Origin: Persephonella sp.
Lineage (GTDB): Bacteria > Aquificota > Aquificia > Aquificales > Hydrogenothermaceae
DNA length: 64,000 nt
NCBI RefSeq assembly: GCF_027023985.1
Contig: NZ_JALVTW010000010.1
Location: forward strand, 62,001-126,000
Direction of reading: 5' to 3'
Of this stretch, positions 8,631 to 17,817 are shown piece after piece. The notes below the pieces were generated by a model, which saw nothing but the letters and a program-made list of their open reading frames with translations, was not told the DNA's origin and did not search any database. Positions within the stretch are counted from its first letter, which is position 1, and each line of letters opens with the position of its first letter. The translations under genes and the position numbers were made by a program.

Positions 8631-9524
8631 ATGTTCTGGGCACAGATTGATAGACACAAAATCAAAGTTTATGGAAAAGAAAGTAAACTACTGCTAAAAA
8701 ATCAAATGAGAGACGATATAGCTTTTTTACATAACCTTCTTTCAAATGATATAAAAGGTCTTCAAACAGGAAAATTTAATTATAATCTCAGGCTTACAGG
8801 TAATGGAGAACCTATTCAGGACTTTTTTGTTTATAAAGATGATGATTTTTTTATTCTGGATACAGATGAGAATCCGGAAGAGCTTGCATCAGAGCTTAAT
8901 AAACTAAAACTTTCCCTGAAGGTATTCTTTGAGCCTTTAATCTATCAGCATGTTATTATCTGGGGAGAGGAAGCAGCAGAGTTTTTGAAAAACTTGGGAT
9001 TTGAAATTCCACAGGAGTTTGGTTTCACAAAAAAAGATGAAATATATCTGGCTAATAACCCGCTGAGGATAGGACAAGGAGTTTATGAGCTGTTTGGAAA
9101 TCTGGAAAGTGTTCTTTCCCTCTTGAAAAAATTTGAGAAGGTAAAGCAGGAAACTCTGGAAAAACTCAGGATAAAAAATTGTATCCCCAAAATTGGAAAA
9201 GAATTAAAAAAAGGATTTCATCCTTTGGAAGCAAATATTTTGTATGCTTTTAGCTTTGAAAAAGGTTGTTATGTGGGGCAGGAGGCAATCGCAAGGGTTT
9301 ATTTCAGAGGCAGACCTCCAAGGACTCTATCTAAATTTCAGATTGAAAAACCTGTAGAAGAAAACGAAAAAATCTATTTAAATGACAAACCTGTAGGGGT
9401 GATAACCTCTGTATCCCCTGACAAAACCATAGCACTGGGATACATACTCAGAAGTCTGTTTGAGGAAGGAAAAACTTTTAAAACAGACAGCGGAGAGGTA
9501 AAAATCATAAAAGAGTGTAATTAA
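8631..9524 (+). CDS. ygfZ: YgfZ/GcvT-domain folate-binding protein
   Basis: 297 residues related to YgfZ, a tetrahydrofolate-binding protein that supports Fe-S enzymes and tRNA thiomodification in E. coli. The family signature KGCYVGQEAIARVYFRG is clear near residues 211-227, preceded by an FHPLEANILYAFSFEKGC stretch and followed by a barrel-like C-terminal domain ending in GYILRSLFEEG. It lacks the full-length GcvT architecture, so glycine cleavage is unlikely. GGAGG lies just before the ATG. It appears to be monocistronic. Confidence 0.85.
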   Translation: MFWAQIDRHKIKVYGKESKLLLKNQMRDDIAFLHNLLSNDIKGLQTGKFNYNLRLTGNGEPIQDFFVYKDDDFFILDTDENPEELASELNKLKLSLKVFFEPLIYQHVIIWGEEAAEFLKNLGFEIPQEFGFTKKDEIYLANNPLRIGQGVYELFGNLESVLSLLKKFEKVKQETLEKLRIKNCIPKIGKELKKGFHPLEANILYAFSFEKGCYVGQEAIARVYFRGRPPRTLSKFQIEKPVEENEKIYLNDKPVGVITSVSPDKTIALGYILRSLFEEGKTFKTDSGEVKIIKECN

Positions 9525-9606
9525 ATATTTAGTTGAGGAATAACAAGAAATCACCGATTTTGTGATAAAATACTAAAAAAAACACTTTAAAAGTAGGGAA
9601 GTCCTT

Positions 9607-10479
9607 ATGAAAAAATCTTTTCTATTTTTAAGTTTAATTGCAATTTTTTTATTTGTTTCCTGTGCTAAGCCACCACAAGTAGTTTCTTTTAGCCCTTCAA
9701 CACAAAACAAAAATGTGTTCAAAATAGTTGAAGGAAAAAAAACTAATAAAAATCTTGGTTTGACTACTGCACTTATATTACCTAAAGGTTCTATTCCTTC
9801 TTTCGAGCAAACTTCATCTACTACTAATCCTTTTACTAATCCTTTAACGTTGATGCAGAATATTTTAAGAGCATATAAAATTTCCTATAAATCAGCAAAC
9901 TTACCTGAAGATTTTAAAAGGAATTTAGCAAAATCACTTGAAGCTATTTTATTAAACAAAGGATATAAAGTTACAGGCCCTTATAAATCTTTAAATGAAA
10001 TGACCTATAGTGACAAAAAGTCTGTAGATTTTGTATTAATTCCTGTAGTTGAGTTATATCCAGAAATACAAGATAACGGATGTAAAAATAAAACACCTTT
10101 AACTGTATCTTCTTTAACACCTGCTGTTCAAAAAGGGGAAATTTATTGTTCTGGACAAGTCAGGTTTAAAGGTCAATTGTTATTTGAACTTCGCGAACCA
10201 TTAACACAAGAAAAAATTTATATCAAAGGAATAGATTTCGAGACAGAACCAGAAAACTTTGAAGCTAAAGTTGTCTACGAAAGAGAACAAGATATGTCTC
10301 AAGCAATAATGCTAGCTCAAAGAACAAAACTAATGGCAATTAACAATGCTTTAAACAATGCATTAGTATCTGCCTATAATAAGTTTATAGAAATGTTCAA
10401 AAAATATATGCCCGAAGGAGAAGAAGCACGTCAATTAGAAAAACAAATTAAAGAACTTAAAAAACTCAAAAGGTATTAA
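9607..10479 (+). CDS. HpaA-like outer-membrane lipoprotein
   Basis: 290 residues. The N-terminus is a lipoprotein signal (LSLIAIFLFVSCAKPP, lipobox Cys near residue 19). The rest resembles Helicobacter HpaA (neuraminyllactose-binding hemagglutinin family) in order and pattern: AILLNKGYKV, an MTYSDKKSVDFVLIPVVELY block, an FELREPLTQE segment, then a long amphipathic C-terminal helix ending KQIKELKKLKRY. The similarity was judged from memory of HpaA, not by alignment. HpaA is a surface or flagellar-sheath lipoprotein in Helicobacter; the function here is unknown. A hairpin terminator follows immediately. Confidence 0.65.
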   Translation: MKKSFLFLSLIAIFLFVSCAKPPQVVSFSPSTQNKNVFKIVEGKKTNKNLGLTTALILPKGSIPSFEQTSSTTNPFTNPLTLMQNILRAYKISYKSANLPEDFKRNLAKSLEAILLNKGYKVTGPYKSLNEMTYSDKKSVDFVLIPVVELYPEIQDNGCKNKTPLTVSSLTPAVQKGEIYCSGQVRFKGQLLFELREPLTQEKIYIKGIDFETEPENFEAKVVYEREQDMSQAIMLAQRTKLMAINNALNNALVSAYNKFIEMFKKYMPEGEEARQLEKQIKELKKLKRY

Positions 10480-10488
10480 TAAATTTTT

Positions 10489-10515
10489 GCCTCCCTTTAT
10501 AGGGAGGCTTCTCAT
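10489..10515 (+). terminator. Intrinsic terminator after the HpaA-like gene
   Basis: GCCTCCCT (10489-10496) and AGGGAGGC (10501-10508) form a perfect 8-bp stem with a TTAT loop, followed by TTCTCATATTT. The gene ends nine bases upstream. Confidence 0.8.
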
Positions 10516-10653
10516 ATTTCAACATATCTTTCAATTTGTCTCAAATTTTTCAATCTGTCAAAAATTGGTATTACAAATATTATAAAAAGTAGTGTAATTT
10601 TGAAAATTTAAATATAAAATAAATAAGGTTTAAATTTATATGGAGGCTATTTA

Positions 10654-11826
10654 ATGAAATTTTCAGAAAGGGTTCTCAGGGTTCAACCTTCACAGACACT
10701 TGTTATCACTGCGAAAGCTGCAGAAATGAGAAATAAAGGCATTGATGTTATTGGATTTGGTGCAGGAGAACCTGATTTTGATACTCCAGACTTTGTAAAA
10801 GAAGCAGCAATAAAAGCACTAAAAGAAGGAAAAACAAAATACACACCAGCAGCAGGAATACCTGAGCTTAGAGAAGGAATAGCCAAAAGATTAAAAGAAA
10901 AAAACAATATTGATTATAAACCTTCAGAAGTTATTGTTACCCCCGGTGCAAAAATGGGGCTTTATGAAATATTTGCCACGATACTAAATCCCGGAGACGA
11001 GGTAATAGTTCCGGCACCTTACTGGGTTTCATATACAGAGCAGATTAAACTTTGTGATGGTATACCTGTTATAGTAGAAATGTCAGAAGAAAATGGTTTT
11101 GTTTTAACGGCTGACCTTGTTGAAAGTGCAATAACGGACAAAACAAAAGCCCTTGTTCTAAATACACCTTCCAATCCAACAGGAGCAGTTATACCCCGTA
11201 GCGAACTGGAAAAAATAGCAGAGGTTTGCCTGAAGCACAATATATTAATTATCTCTGATGAATGTTATGAGGAATTCTGCTACGACGAAGAACATGTAAG
11301 CATTGCATCCCTTTCTCCGGAGATCAGAGATATAACATTTACCGTAAATGCCTTCTCCAAAGCTTACTCAATGACTGGCTGGAGACTTGGATGGGTTGCA
11401 GCTCCTGAAGAGTATATTAAGAAAATCAACATAATCCAGTCCCAAACAATCTCCAATCCAACTTCATTTGCCCAGTATGGAGCACTGGCAGCACTGGAAG
11501 ACAAAGGCAAATTCCCTGCTATGATGAAAGAGGAATTTAGGAAAAGAAGAGATTTTATAGTTCAGGAGTTTTTATCTATAGAAGGAATTACCTGCCCTAT
11601 GCCCAAAGGAGCTTTTTATGTATTTCCTAATATCTCTGCATATATAAAAGGTGATATCAAAAATGATATCGATTTCACAGCATATCTCCTTGAAGAAGCA
11701 AAAGTTGCCGTTGTTCCCGGCTCAGCATTTGGTAAAGAGGGATATATAAGACTTTCCTATGCAACATCAATGGAAAATATAAAAGAGGGAATGAGGAGAA
11801 TTAAGGAGGCTCTGGCAAAATTATAA
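10654..11826 (+). CDS. aspC: Class I pyridoxal-phosphate aminotransferase (aspartate aminotransferase type)
   Basis: 390 residues, fold type I. The PLP-binding Lys236 lies in NAFSKAYSMTGWRLGW, the classic aspartate aminotransferase Ib (thermophile-type) motif. Other matches are GFGAGEPDFDTPDF near the N-terminus, PTPGAKMGLYE-like residues (VTPGAKMGLYE), NTPSNPTGAV and the C-terminal Arg motif YIRLSYATSMENI. It likely transfers amino groups between aspartate and 2-oxoglutarate, and could also accept prephenate. GGAGG precedes the ATG at good spacing. The thioredoxin-like lipoprotein gene follows after 16 bp, so they may share a transcript. Confidence 0.92.
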   Translation: MKFSERVLRVQPSQTLVITAKAAEMRNKGIDVIGFGAGEPDFDTPDFVKEAAIKALKEGKTKYTPAAGIPELREGIAKRLKEKNNIDYKPSEVIVTPGAKMGLYEIFATILNPGDEVIVPAPYWVSYTEQIKLCDGIPVIVEMSEENGFVLTADLVESAITDKTKALVLNTPSNPTGAVIPRSELEKIAEVCLKHNILIISDECYEEFCYDEEHVSIASLSPEIRDITFTVNAFSKAYSMTGWRLGWVAAPEEYIKKINIIQSQTISNPTSFAQYGALAALEDKGKFPAMMKEEFRKRRDFIVQEFLSIEGITCPMPKGAFYVFPNISAYIKGDIKNDIDFTAYLLEEAKVAVVPGSAFGKEGYIRLSYATSMENIKEGMRRIKEALAKL

Positions 11827-11842
11827 GAACAGGAGTTAAAAG

Positions 11843-12352
11843 ATGAGAAAATTTTTCTATCTATTTTTTACAGTGGTTTTAGTAGCTTTTTTAGGATGCC
11901 AGCAAAAAGCCTCAGAGAAGTTCAAAGTTGACCCAGAGCCTATTATTCAGGATGCAATGAAAAATAAGAAGTTCCTTATTCTTGTGTTTGAATCAGCAAG
12001 CTGTCAGTATTGTGCAAGATTAAATAAAGAAGTTTTATCCCAACCTGATGTTAAAGAAAAATTGATAAAAAACAAAATAAATGTTGCTATTATTAATATT
12101 TACGGAAACAGAAAAATAACCGACCCTGAAACAAAACAACAGATGGAAGAAAGTGCACTTGCTGTAGCAGATAGGGTGGACGGTCTTCCAACTGTGATAG
12201 TCTACGACCCTGAAAACAATTACAAGGTCTTATTCAGATGGTCTGGATACGTTCCTAAAAATGATTTTAAAGATTTCTTAGATTATCTTGGCTCTAAATG
12301 TTATAAAAAAGTAAAATTTGAAGAGTTTGAACAAAAAGGAAAATCCTGTTAG
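11843..12352 (+). CDS. Thioredoxin-fold lipoprotein
   Basis: 169 residues. A lipoprotein signal (YLFFTVVLVAFLGC, lipidated Cys19) anchors it outside the cytoplasm. The thioredoxin-like core has a SASCQYCARL redox site (Cys54/Cys57) and a GLPTV cis-proline loop. It resembles SoxW and DUF255-like periplasmic thioredoxins, which keep sulfur-oxidation or cytochrome-maturation proteins reduced. That role is inferred from family resemblance only. Two further cysteines lie near the C-terminus (SKCYKK and a terminal KSC). AGGAG precedes the ATG. Confidence 0.82.
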   Translation: MRKFFYLFFTVVLVAFLGCQQKASEKFKVDPEPIIQDAMKNKKFLILVFESASCQYCARLNKEVLSQPDVKEKLIKNKINVAIINIYGNRKITDPETKQQMEESALAVADRVDGLPTVIVYDPENNYKVLFRWSGYVPKNDFKDFLDYLGSKCYKKVKFEEFEQKGKSC

Positions 12353-12361
12353 GAGTTAGAG

Positions 12362-12775
12362 ATGAGTGTTCCACAAATCTACATAGGAGAAAACTGGTTT
12401 GATATAAATGATGTGCTGAATAGCTACAAAGATGAAACATGTGGAGCGGTAGATATTTTTCTGGGTATTCCAAGGTCAGCTCCGGAAGATGGAGAAGTAA
12501 AAGAACTCCACTATGAAGCTTATGTATCAATGGCAGAAAAGGTAATAAATGAAATAATAAATGAAGCAAAGGAAAAGTTTGGAATTAAATATGCAGTAGT
12601 TCATCACAGAACAGGAGTTGTGCCTGTTCTGGTTCCTTCATTTCTGGTTGCTGTATGGGCAGGACATAGACAAGAAGCATTTGAGGCTTGCAGATATATA
12701 GTAGATGAAACGAAGGCAAGGGCTCCTATCTGGAAAAAAGAGGTTTTTAAGACCGGTGAAGAAAGCTGGAAGTAA
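12362..12775 (+). CDS. moaE: Molybdopterin synthase catalytic subunit
   Basis: 137 residues. MoaE pairs with thiocarboxylated MoaD to insert the dithiolene sulfurs into precursor Z, making molybdopterin. Family blocks are GAVDIFLG, LHYEAYVSMAEK, IKYAVVHHRTGVVPV, the conserved WAGHRQEAFEACRYIVDETK and KARAPIWKKE with the catalytic lysines. The usual GxxR after the first block reads GIPRSAP. No moaD is next to it. The last 29 bases overlap the convergent DUF808 gene. Confidence 0.93.
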   Translation: MSVPQIYIGENWFDINDVLNSYKDETCGAVDIFLGIPRSAPEDGEVKELHYEAYVSMAEKVINEIINEAKEKFGIKYAVVHHRTGVVPVLVPSFLVAVWAGHRQEAFEACRYIVDETKARAPIWKKEVFKTGEESWK

Positions 12776-13577
12776 GTTGTTTTGTAAAAAAAGCAAAAAT
12801 TCCCAGAATTAAGCCTATTAAAAATTCACCAATAAGAGCAGGAATAGGTTCTGTTAAATGATGCAAAAACTCTAAACTATGTAAATAAATTCCACCTGCC
12901 ACCAGAAGCATAGCCAAAGTTCCAATAACAGATAGGGCTTTTATTATATATGGCAACGATTTAACCATTAATATGCCTATTTTCTCTAAAAAACCATCAT
13001 AATTTTCTATCAAATAAATCCCCATATCATCCAGACGAACGATAAGAGCAACAAAACCATAAACTCCTATTGTGGCCAGGACAGCCACTATAGAGACAGA
13101 AATAACCTGAACTAAAAAGGGTTTATCCTGCACCGTAGAAATGGCAATAATTACTATTTCCAGAGAAAGTATAAAATCAGTGATAATCGCAGATTTGATT
13201 TTTTCTTTTTCTGATAATTTTCTCTCTTCTGAATGATGTTTAACCAAATCTAAAAACTCCAGAATTTTTTCTGCACCCTCATAAGCCAGATATAACCCAC
13301 CTATCATTAACACAGGCTTGATAATGAAAGGTAGAAAATAATTAAGAGCCAGTATGAAAGGAACAACAATCAGTTTGTTTAAAAAGGAACCCTTTATAAT
13401 TGCCCATAAAACAGGTAGTTCTCTACTTGGAGGATATTCAGAAGCCTTTTTTGCACCTACGGCAAGGTCATCTCCTAAAACTGCAGATGTTTTCTGGGCA
13501 GCAATTTTCGTAGAAGACGCCACATCATCCATTAAATAAGCAATATCATCAAGCAGAGCAAATATCCCCGAAGCCAT
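12747..13577 (-). CDS. DUF808 (YedI-like) inner-membrane protein
   Basis: 276 residues. The N-terminus MASGIFALLDDIAYLMDD and the following KTSAVLGDDLAVGAKKASEY block are diagnostic of the DUF808/YedI family. Five to six hydrophobic segments lie downstream (about residues 70-100, 135-180, 205-235, 245-270). The biochemical role of the family is unknown. It is encoded alone and overlaps the end of moaE on the opposite strand by 29 bp. Confidence 0.85.
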   Translation of the reverse strand: MASGIFALLDDIAYLMDDVASSTKIAAQKTSAVLGDDLAVGAKKASEYPPSRELPVLWAIIKGSFLNKLIVVPFILALNYFLPFIIKPVLMIGGLYLAYEGAEKILEFLDLVKHHSEERKLSEKEKIKSAIITDFILSLEIVIIAISTVQDKPFLVQVISVSIVAVLATIGVYGFVALIVRLDDMGIYLIENYDGFLEKIGILMVKSLPYIIKALSVIGTLAMLLVAGGIYLHSLEFLHHLTEPIPALIGEFLIGLILGIFAFFTKQLTSSFLHRS

Positions 13578-13690
13578 TTATTACCTTTCGTGTTTTTTCT
13601 TTAGTTTACTATGTAAATTTAAATAAGTTGAAAAGTTAAAGTTTTTTCTTACATTTTGGTAAAATTTGGTTTTAATTTTATATTTAATCC

Positions 13691-13712
13691 CAATACTGTA
13701 TGTGGAGTATTG
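13691..13712 (+). promoter_or_regulatory. Inverted repeat overlapping the antitoxin ribosome-binding site
   Basis: CAATACT (13691-13697) and AGTATTG (13706-13712) form 7-bp arms around an 8-base spacer. The GGAG ribosome-binding site (13704-13707) for the antitoxin is partly inside the right arm. It could be a DNA operator for toxin-antitoxin autoregulation or an RNA hairpin that masks translation. Confidence 0.4.
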
Positions 13713-13714
13713 TA

Positions 13715-13939
13715 ATGAAATTAATGATAGAAATTCCTGATGAAGAAATTTATGAAACAGGGAAGGAAACTTTAAAAAAGAAAATAGAAGAATACCTTGA
13801 GTTTATAAAATTAGAAAAAGACATAAAAGAGATATCCAAAGAACTAAAAGAAATCTTCTCTGAAAATAGATATTGGGAAGAAGTAGAAAAGATTAGACAA
13901 GAGGCCTGGCAAGAATATAAAAAAAGTCTTGAACTATAA
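13715..13939 (+). CDS. Putative type II antitoxin paired with a PIN toxin
   Basis: 74 highly charged residues beginning MKLMIEIPDEEIYETGKETL, a pattern common in small antitoxins, then predicted helices rich in Glu/Lys. The ATG at 13715 is chosen over an ATG 15 bases earlier because GGAG lies seven bases upstream. Its stop overlaps the start of the PIN-domain gene by one base (TAATG), a typical antitoxin-toxin coupling. The family could not be named; identification rests on context. Confidence 0.65.
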   Translation: MKLMIEIPDEEIYETGKETLKKKIEEYLEFIKLEKDIKEISKELKEIFSENRYWEEVEKIRQEAWQEYKKSLEL

Positions 13940-14355
13940 TGAAAATTGTTGTTGATGCCAATATCATTTTCTCTGCATTGATAAAAGGGAATCAGGTTTA
14001 TATAAAAATACTAAATAATAGTGATGCACCTGATTTCATATTTGTGGAGCTTGAAAAATATGAAAATAGAATTTTAAGAAAGGTATCAAACAGACAAAAA
14101 ATGAAAAAAATTATCCATAAATTGTTTAAAAAAATTTCTATAATTCCCAAAATAGGATTAGCAAAAACAAATATAAGAAAAGCCTATAACCTTTGCAAAG
14201 ATATAGATGAAAAGGATACCCCATATGTGGCTTTAGCTCTTGAACTTGATGCATATTTATGGACAAATGATAAAAAATTAGAAAATAAGCTAAAAGAAAA
14301 AGGATTTTCCAAAATTTTAACGACAGAGGAACTTGTTAAATTGATAGAAATATAA
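13939..14355 (+). CDS. PIN-domain ribonuclease toxin (VapC-like)
   Basis: 138 residues with PIN-fold landmarks: MKIVVDANIIFSAL carrying the first acidic residue (Asp6), a central Glu (FVELEKYENRI), then DEKDTPYVALALELDAYLWT and NDKKLE with the C-terminal acidic cluster. PIN toxins cleave RNA with Mg2+ and are held inactive by the cognate antitoxin. It sits directly after the antitoxin gene. The sequence differs from the second PIN protein at 41494-41892, so the two modules are not recent copies. trmFO follows after 18 bp. Confidence 0.8.
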   Translation: MKIVVDANIIFSALIKGNQVYIKILNNSDAPDFIFVELEKYENRILRKVSNRQKMKKIIHKLFKKISIIPKIGLAKTNIRKAYNLCKDIDEKDTPYVALALELDAYLWTNDKKLENKLKEKGFSKILTTEELVKLIEI

Positions 14356-14373
14356 AGTAGGTAAAGGAGAAAG

Positions 14374-15684
14374 ATGAAAAAAGTAGCAGTTATAGGAGCA
14401 GGGCTTGCAGGTAGCGAAGCAGCTTACAAAATAGCAGAAGAAGGATTTAATGTTGATTTATATGAAATGAGACCTGTTAAACAGACCCCTGCCCACAGGA
14501 CAGAAAAATTTGCTGAACTGGTATGTTCAAACTCCCTTGGAGGAAAGGAAATCACAACAGGGGCAGGGCTTTTAAAAGAAGAAATGAAAAAATTAGATTC
14601 TCTTGTTGTAGAAACTGCAGAAAAATTTGATGTTCCGGCAGGGGGAGCACTGGCAGTTGACAGGGAAAAATTTTCAGAGGAAATAACAAAAATCCTTGAA
14701 AACCATCCAAATATAAAAGTAATCAGAAAAGAGATAACAAAAATTCCCGAGGATTACGATTTTGTAATAATAGCCACAGGGCCTTTAACATCTGAAGAAC
14801 TTTCAAAAGAGATACAAAAGATAACAGGAGCAGAGCATTTATACTTTTATGATGCTATTGCCCCAACCGTTGATGCAGAAACTGTTGATTATTCAAAGGG
14901 TTTCTGGGGTGATAGATACGGTAAAGGAGAAGGGGACTATTTTAACTGTGTTTTAACAGAGGAAGAGTACGAGCAGTTTTACAATGAGCTTTTAAAAGGT
15001 GAGCAGATTCCACTAAAGGATTTTGAAAGGGCTGTATTTTTTGAAGGTTGCCTGCCTATTGAGGAGATAGCCAGAAGAGGAAAACAGACCCTTTTATTTG
15101 GACCTATGAAACCAGTTGGACTTGTTGACCCAAGAACCGGTAAACAGCCCTTCGCAGTAGTTCAGCTCAGAAAGGAAAACAGAGAAGGAACTCTGCTTTC
15201 AATGGTCGGATTTCAAACAAAGCTGAAATATCCTGAGCAAAAAAGGATTTTCAGACTTATACCGGCCTTAAAAGATGCCACATTTGTCCGACTGGGGTCT
15301 ATCCATAGAAATACATTTATACAATCCCAGAAGGTATTAAAGCCAACCCTCCAGCTTAAAAAAGACCCTAAGATACTCTTTGCAGGTCAGATAACAGGTG
15401 TTGAAGGATATGCTGCATCTGCAGCAACAGGAATACTGGCAGGAATTAATGTTGTTAGAATGTTAAAAGGCAAAGAGCCTGTCGTTCCACCTGAAACAAC
15501 AATGCTCGGTGGACTTGTAAAATATATAACAGAGCCAAAGGATGAACTACAACCTATGAACCCAAATTTTGCCCTTTTACCTGATCTGAACAAAAAAGTA
15601 AAAGATAAAAGAAAAAGGAAACTTCTGAAAGCAGAAAGGGCATTAAAAGACATGGAGGAGTTTGCAAGAAATTGGAGAAATTAG
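14374..15684 (+). CDS. trmFO: Methylenetetrahydrofolate-tRNA (uracil-5-)-methyltransferase
   Basis: 436 residues, full length. TrmFO uses methylenetetrahydrofolate and FADH2 to make m5U54 in the tRNA T-loop. The N-terminal FAD-binding motif is [14 protein letters not shown], followed by [13 protein letters not shown] and LVCSNSLGG, both diagnostic of the Gid/TrmFO family. AVDREKFSE and the C-terminal [16 protein letters not shown] are further matches. AAGGAG is well placed before the ATG. The YkgJ-like gene starts within its last 13 bases. Use of the folate-dependent enzyme fits Aquificota, which lack TrmA. Confidence 0.96.
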   Translation: MKKVAVIGAGLAGSEAAYKIAEEGFNVDLYEMRPVKQTPAHRTEKFAELVCSNSLGGKEITTGAGLLKEEMKKLDSLVVETAEKFDVPAGGALAVDREKFSEEITKILENHPNIKVIRKEITKIPEDYDFVIIATGPLTSEELSKEIQKITGAEHLYFYDAIAPTVDAETVDYSKGFWGDRYGKGEGDYFNCVLTEEEYEQFYNELLKGEQIPLKDFERAVFFEGCLPIEEIARRGKQTLLFGPMKPVGLVDPRTGKQPFAVVQLRKENREGTLLSMVGFQTKLKYPEQKRIFRLIPALKDATFVRLGSIHRNTFIQSQKVLKPTLQLKKDPKILFAGQITGVEGYAASAATGILAGINVVRMLKGKEPVVPPETTMLGGLVKYITEPKDELQPMNPNFALLPDLNKKVKDKRKRKLLKAERALKDMEEFARNWRN

Positions 15685-16322
15685 AAAATCTCATACTTGC
15701 TGCTGCAGGAATTTACAGACAACCAGAACTTGTTGATGAGATTATTACTTTGCAGGAAGAATTAAACCAGCAGATTGATAAACAGATAAATAAGCAAAAA
15801 GGATTAGACTGTCAAAAAGGCTGCTCTTACTGCTGTTATGGCTGGAATGTTCAGATGACTATCCCAGAAATGCTGATGATTATAAAAGATTTAAATTCCT
15901 TTCCCCCAGGAAAAAGAAGAAGAATAGCTGACAGAATATATGAATTTTCTAATCAAACTGATTACGAAGGTGTAGCCTGTCCTTTGCTTGAGGATAATCT
16001 ATGTCTGGTTTATGAAAGTAGACCTTTTATCTGCAGAACATACTCTTCTTATGATGTTTCTTTATGCGAAAATAGAAAGAAATTTGTTTTTCCTCCCTTT
16101 GTTGAAGAAATAATAAAAAATGTTGTTCTTCCATTTGAAGAAAATATAGAAGAGCCCTTTAGAACTCTTTTTGAAACAAAAGTTCCTATTTCTAATATAA
16201 AATTTGATTACTACAGAGACTTATTTTATCTAAATCTGGCAAATACAATAAAGATTGTTCCTATTCATGAAAAAATAGAAATTATTCCACTGGAATTTGC
16301 AAAAAAATATCTTCAAACCTAA
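15672..16322 (+). CDS. YkgJ-family cysteine-cluster protein
   Basis: 216 residues with the cysteine pattern of the YkgJ/Fliw-like 'zinc or iron chelating' family: [15 protein letters not shown] near residues 45-60 and [22 protein letters not shown] near 100-121. The pattern suggests metal or Fe-S cluster binding in the cytosol; substrates are unknown. The start is a TTG at 15672, supported by GGAGGAG eleven bases upstream and by the 13-bp overlap with trmFO. The two genes are therefore probably cotranscribed. Confidence 0.82.
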   Translation: MEKLENLILAAAGIYRQPELVDEIITLQEELNQQIDKQINKQKGLDCQKGCSYCCYGWNVQMTIPEMLMIIKDLNSFPPGKRRRIADRIYEFSNQTDYEGVACPLLEDNLCLVYESRPFICRTYSSYDVSLCENRKKFVFPPFVEEIIKNVVLPFEENIEEPFRTLFETKVPISNIKFDYYRDLFYLNLANTIKIVPIHEKIEIIPLEFAKKYLQT

Positions 16323-16378
16323 GTAATTCATTGATAGATGATATAATTAAAAATAATCAACAATAAGGGGGTATGTCT

Positions 16379-17755
16379 ATGCCAACTATAGCAAAAAATA
16401 CAGAAGAACTTAATTCTTTGTTGAATGGTGTTGTATCTGTAGAAGGAGAAAAAGTTTCTATAACAGATGAAAGCAAACTAAGAGAAAGTGTAATTGATGA
16501 CCTTATTTATACAGCTGTTTTTTCTGAAGACGAAAGCACAAAAGAAGAAGCAAAAAGGCTTATAAGGGAAATTGCCAATGAGTTTGGAGCTGTTGCAGCT
16601 TCTATACATGACTTTTATATGGCAATGGGCAGAGGTGAAGTTGATAAGATTACAACCCCTGCTGTAAATATCAGGGGAATGACCTATGATGTTGCCAGAC
16701 AAATATTCAAAGTTGCTCTTAACCACAATATTGGAGCCTTTATCTTTGAAATAGCAAAATCAGAAATTGGATATACATTCCAAAGACCCTCTGAGTATGC
16801 TGCTTGTGTTTTAGCAGCTGCAATAAAAGAAGGATACAAAGGACCTGTTTTCATACAGGGAGACCACTTCCAGTTTAACGCTAAAAAATATGCAGAAGAC
16901 CCTGAAAAAGAGCTTCAGGCTATAAAAGACCTTACAGAAGAAGCTCTAAAAGCAGGCTTTTACAACATAGATATTGACCCATCAACTCTCGTTGACTACT
17001 CAAAACCAACTCTTAAAGAACAGCAGTATCACAACTATATAAATACTGCAAAAATGACCCAGTTTATCAGAGAGATAGAACCTGAAGGGGTTACTGTTTC
17101 TGTTGGTGGAGAGATTGGACATATCGGTGGTAAAAACTCAACTGTAGAAGAGTTTGAGGCATTTATGGAAGGTTATCTTGAGGAACTTCCAGAAGGTATG
17201 CCTGGAATTTCTAAAATATCTGTTCAAACAGGAACAGAACACGGTGGAATTCCTCTACCTGATGGAAGAGTAGCAGAGGTTAAACTGGACTTTAATGTTC
17301 TCAGAGATATCGGAAAAGTGGCAAGGGAAAAATACGGCCTTGGTGGAACAGTTCAACACGGGGCTTCAACACTTCCAGATGAACTATTTGACAAATTCCC
17401 TGAAAACAACTGCTGTGAAATTCACCTTGCAACAGGATTTCAAAACATAATGTATGACCTTATACCTGAAGACTTCAAACAAAAAATCTATAGCTGGATA
17501 AAAGAGAACCTCAAAAATGAATGGAAAGAAGGCTGGACAGAAGAGCAATTTATCTACAAAACAAGGAAAAAAGGTTTTGGACCATTTAAATATGAATGGT
17601 GGACATTAGACGAAGAATATAAAAACAAAATCCTTGATGCCCTTTACAAAAAGTTTGAGTTCCTATTTGGAAAACTAAACGCATTTAACACAAAAGAACT
17701 TGTTGAAAAGTATGTCAAACCTGTAAAACTTCCTTACGGTGCAATCAGAAAATAA
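16379..17755 (+). CDS. Class II fructose-bisphosphate aldolase-like enzyme (long form)
   Basis: 458 residues, well above the usual 290-360 of class II aldolases. The zinc-aldolase core is visible: IQGDHFQFN (catalytic Asp and metal His), GEIGHIGGKNST, TGTEHGGIP and TVQHGASTLPDE with further metal His. About 100 residues precede the barrel, and a C-terminal extension (IKENLKNEWKEGW...) follows. It likely cleaves or forms a ketose bisphosphate, but the exact substrate is uncertain because a separate class I FBP aldolase is encoded at 55089-56000. The ATG at 16379 has TAAGGGGGT at ideal spacing; an ATG at 16373 is too close to it. A terminator follows. Confidence 0.75.
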   Translation: MPTIAKNTEELNSLLNGVVSVEGEKVSITDESKLRESVIDDLIYTAVFSEDESTKEEAKRLIREIANEFGAVAASIHDFYMAMGRGEVDKITTPAVNIRGMTYDVARQIFKVALNHNIGAFIFEIAKSEIGYTFQRPSEYAACVLAAAIKEGYKGPVFIQGDHFQFNAKKYAEDPEKELQAIKDLTEEALKAGFYNIDIDPSTLVDYSKPTLKEQQYHNYINTAKMTQFIREIEPEGVTVSVGGEIGHIGGKNSTVEEFEAFMEGYLEELPEGMPGISKISVQTGTEHGGIPLPDGRVAEVKLDFNVLRDIGKVAREKYGLGGTVQHGASTLPDELFDKFPENNCCEIHLATGFQNIMYDLIPEDFKQKIYSWIKENLKNEWKEGWTEEQFIYKTRKKGFGPFKYEWWTLDEEYKNKILDALYKKFEFLFGKLNAFNTKELVEKYVKPVKLPYGAIRK

Positions 17756-17762
17756 TCAAACT

Positions 17763-17790
17763 GGCAGGGTTTCTACCCCTGCCTTATATT
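17763..17790 (+). terminator. Intrinsic terminator after the class II aldolase-like gene
   Basis: GGCAGGG (17763-17769) pairs with CCCTGCC (17777-17783), followed by TTATATTTA. It lies eight bases after the stop codon. Confidence 0.8.
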
Positions 17791-17817
17791 TAGATAAAAA
17801 ACCTGTGAGGATTCATC

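Noticed and set aside
15672-16322. YkgJ-like protein as a ferredoxin
   Set aside because: The cysteine spacing does not match 4Fe-4S or 2Fe-2S ferredoxin motifs; it fits the YkgJ cluster.
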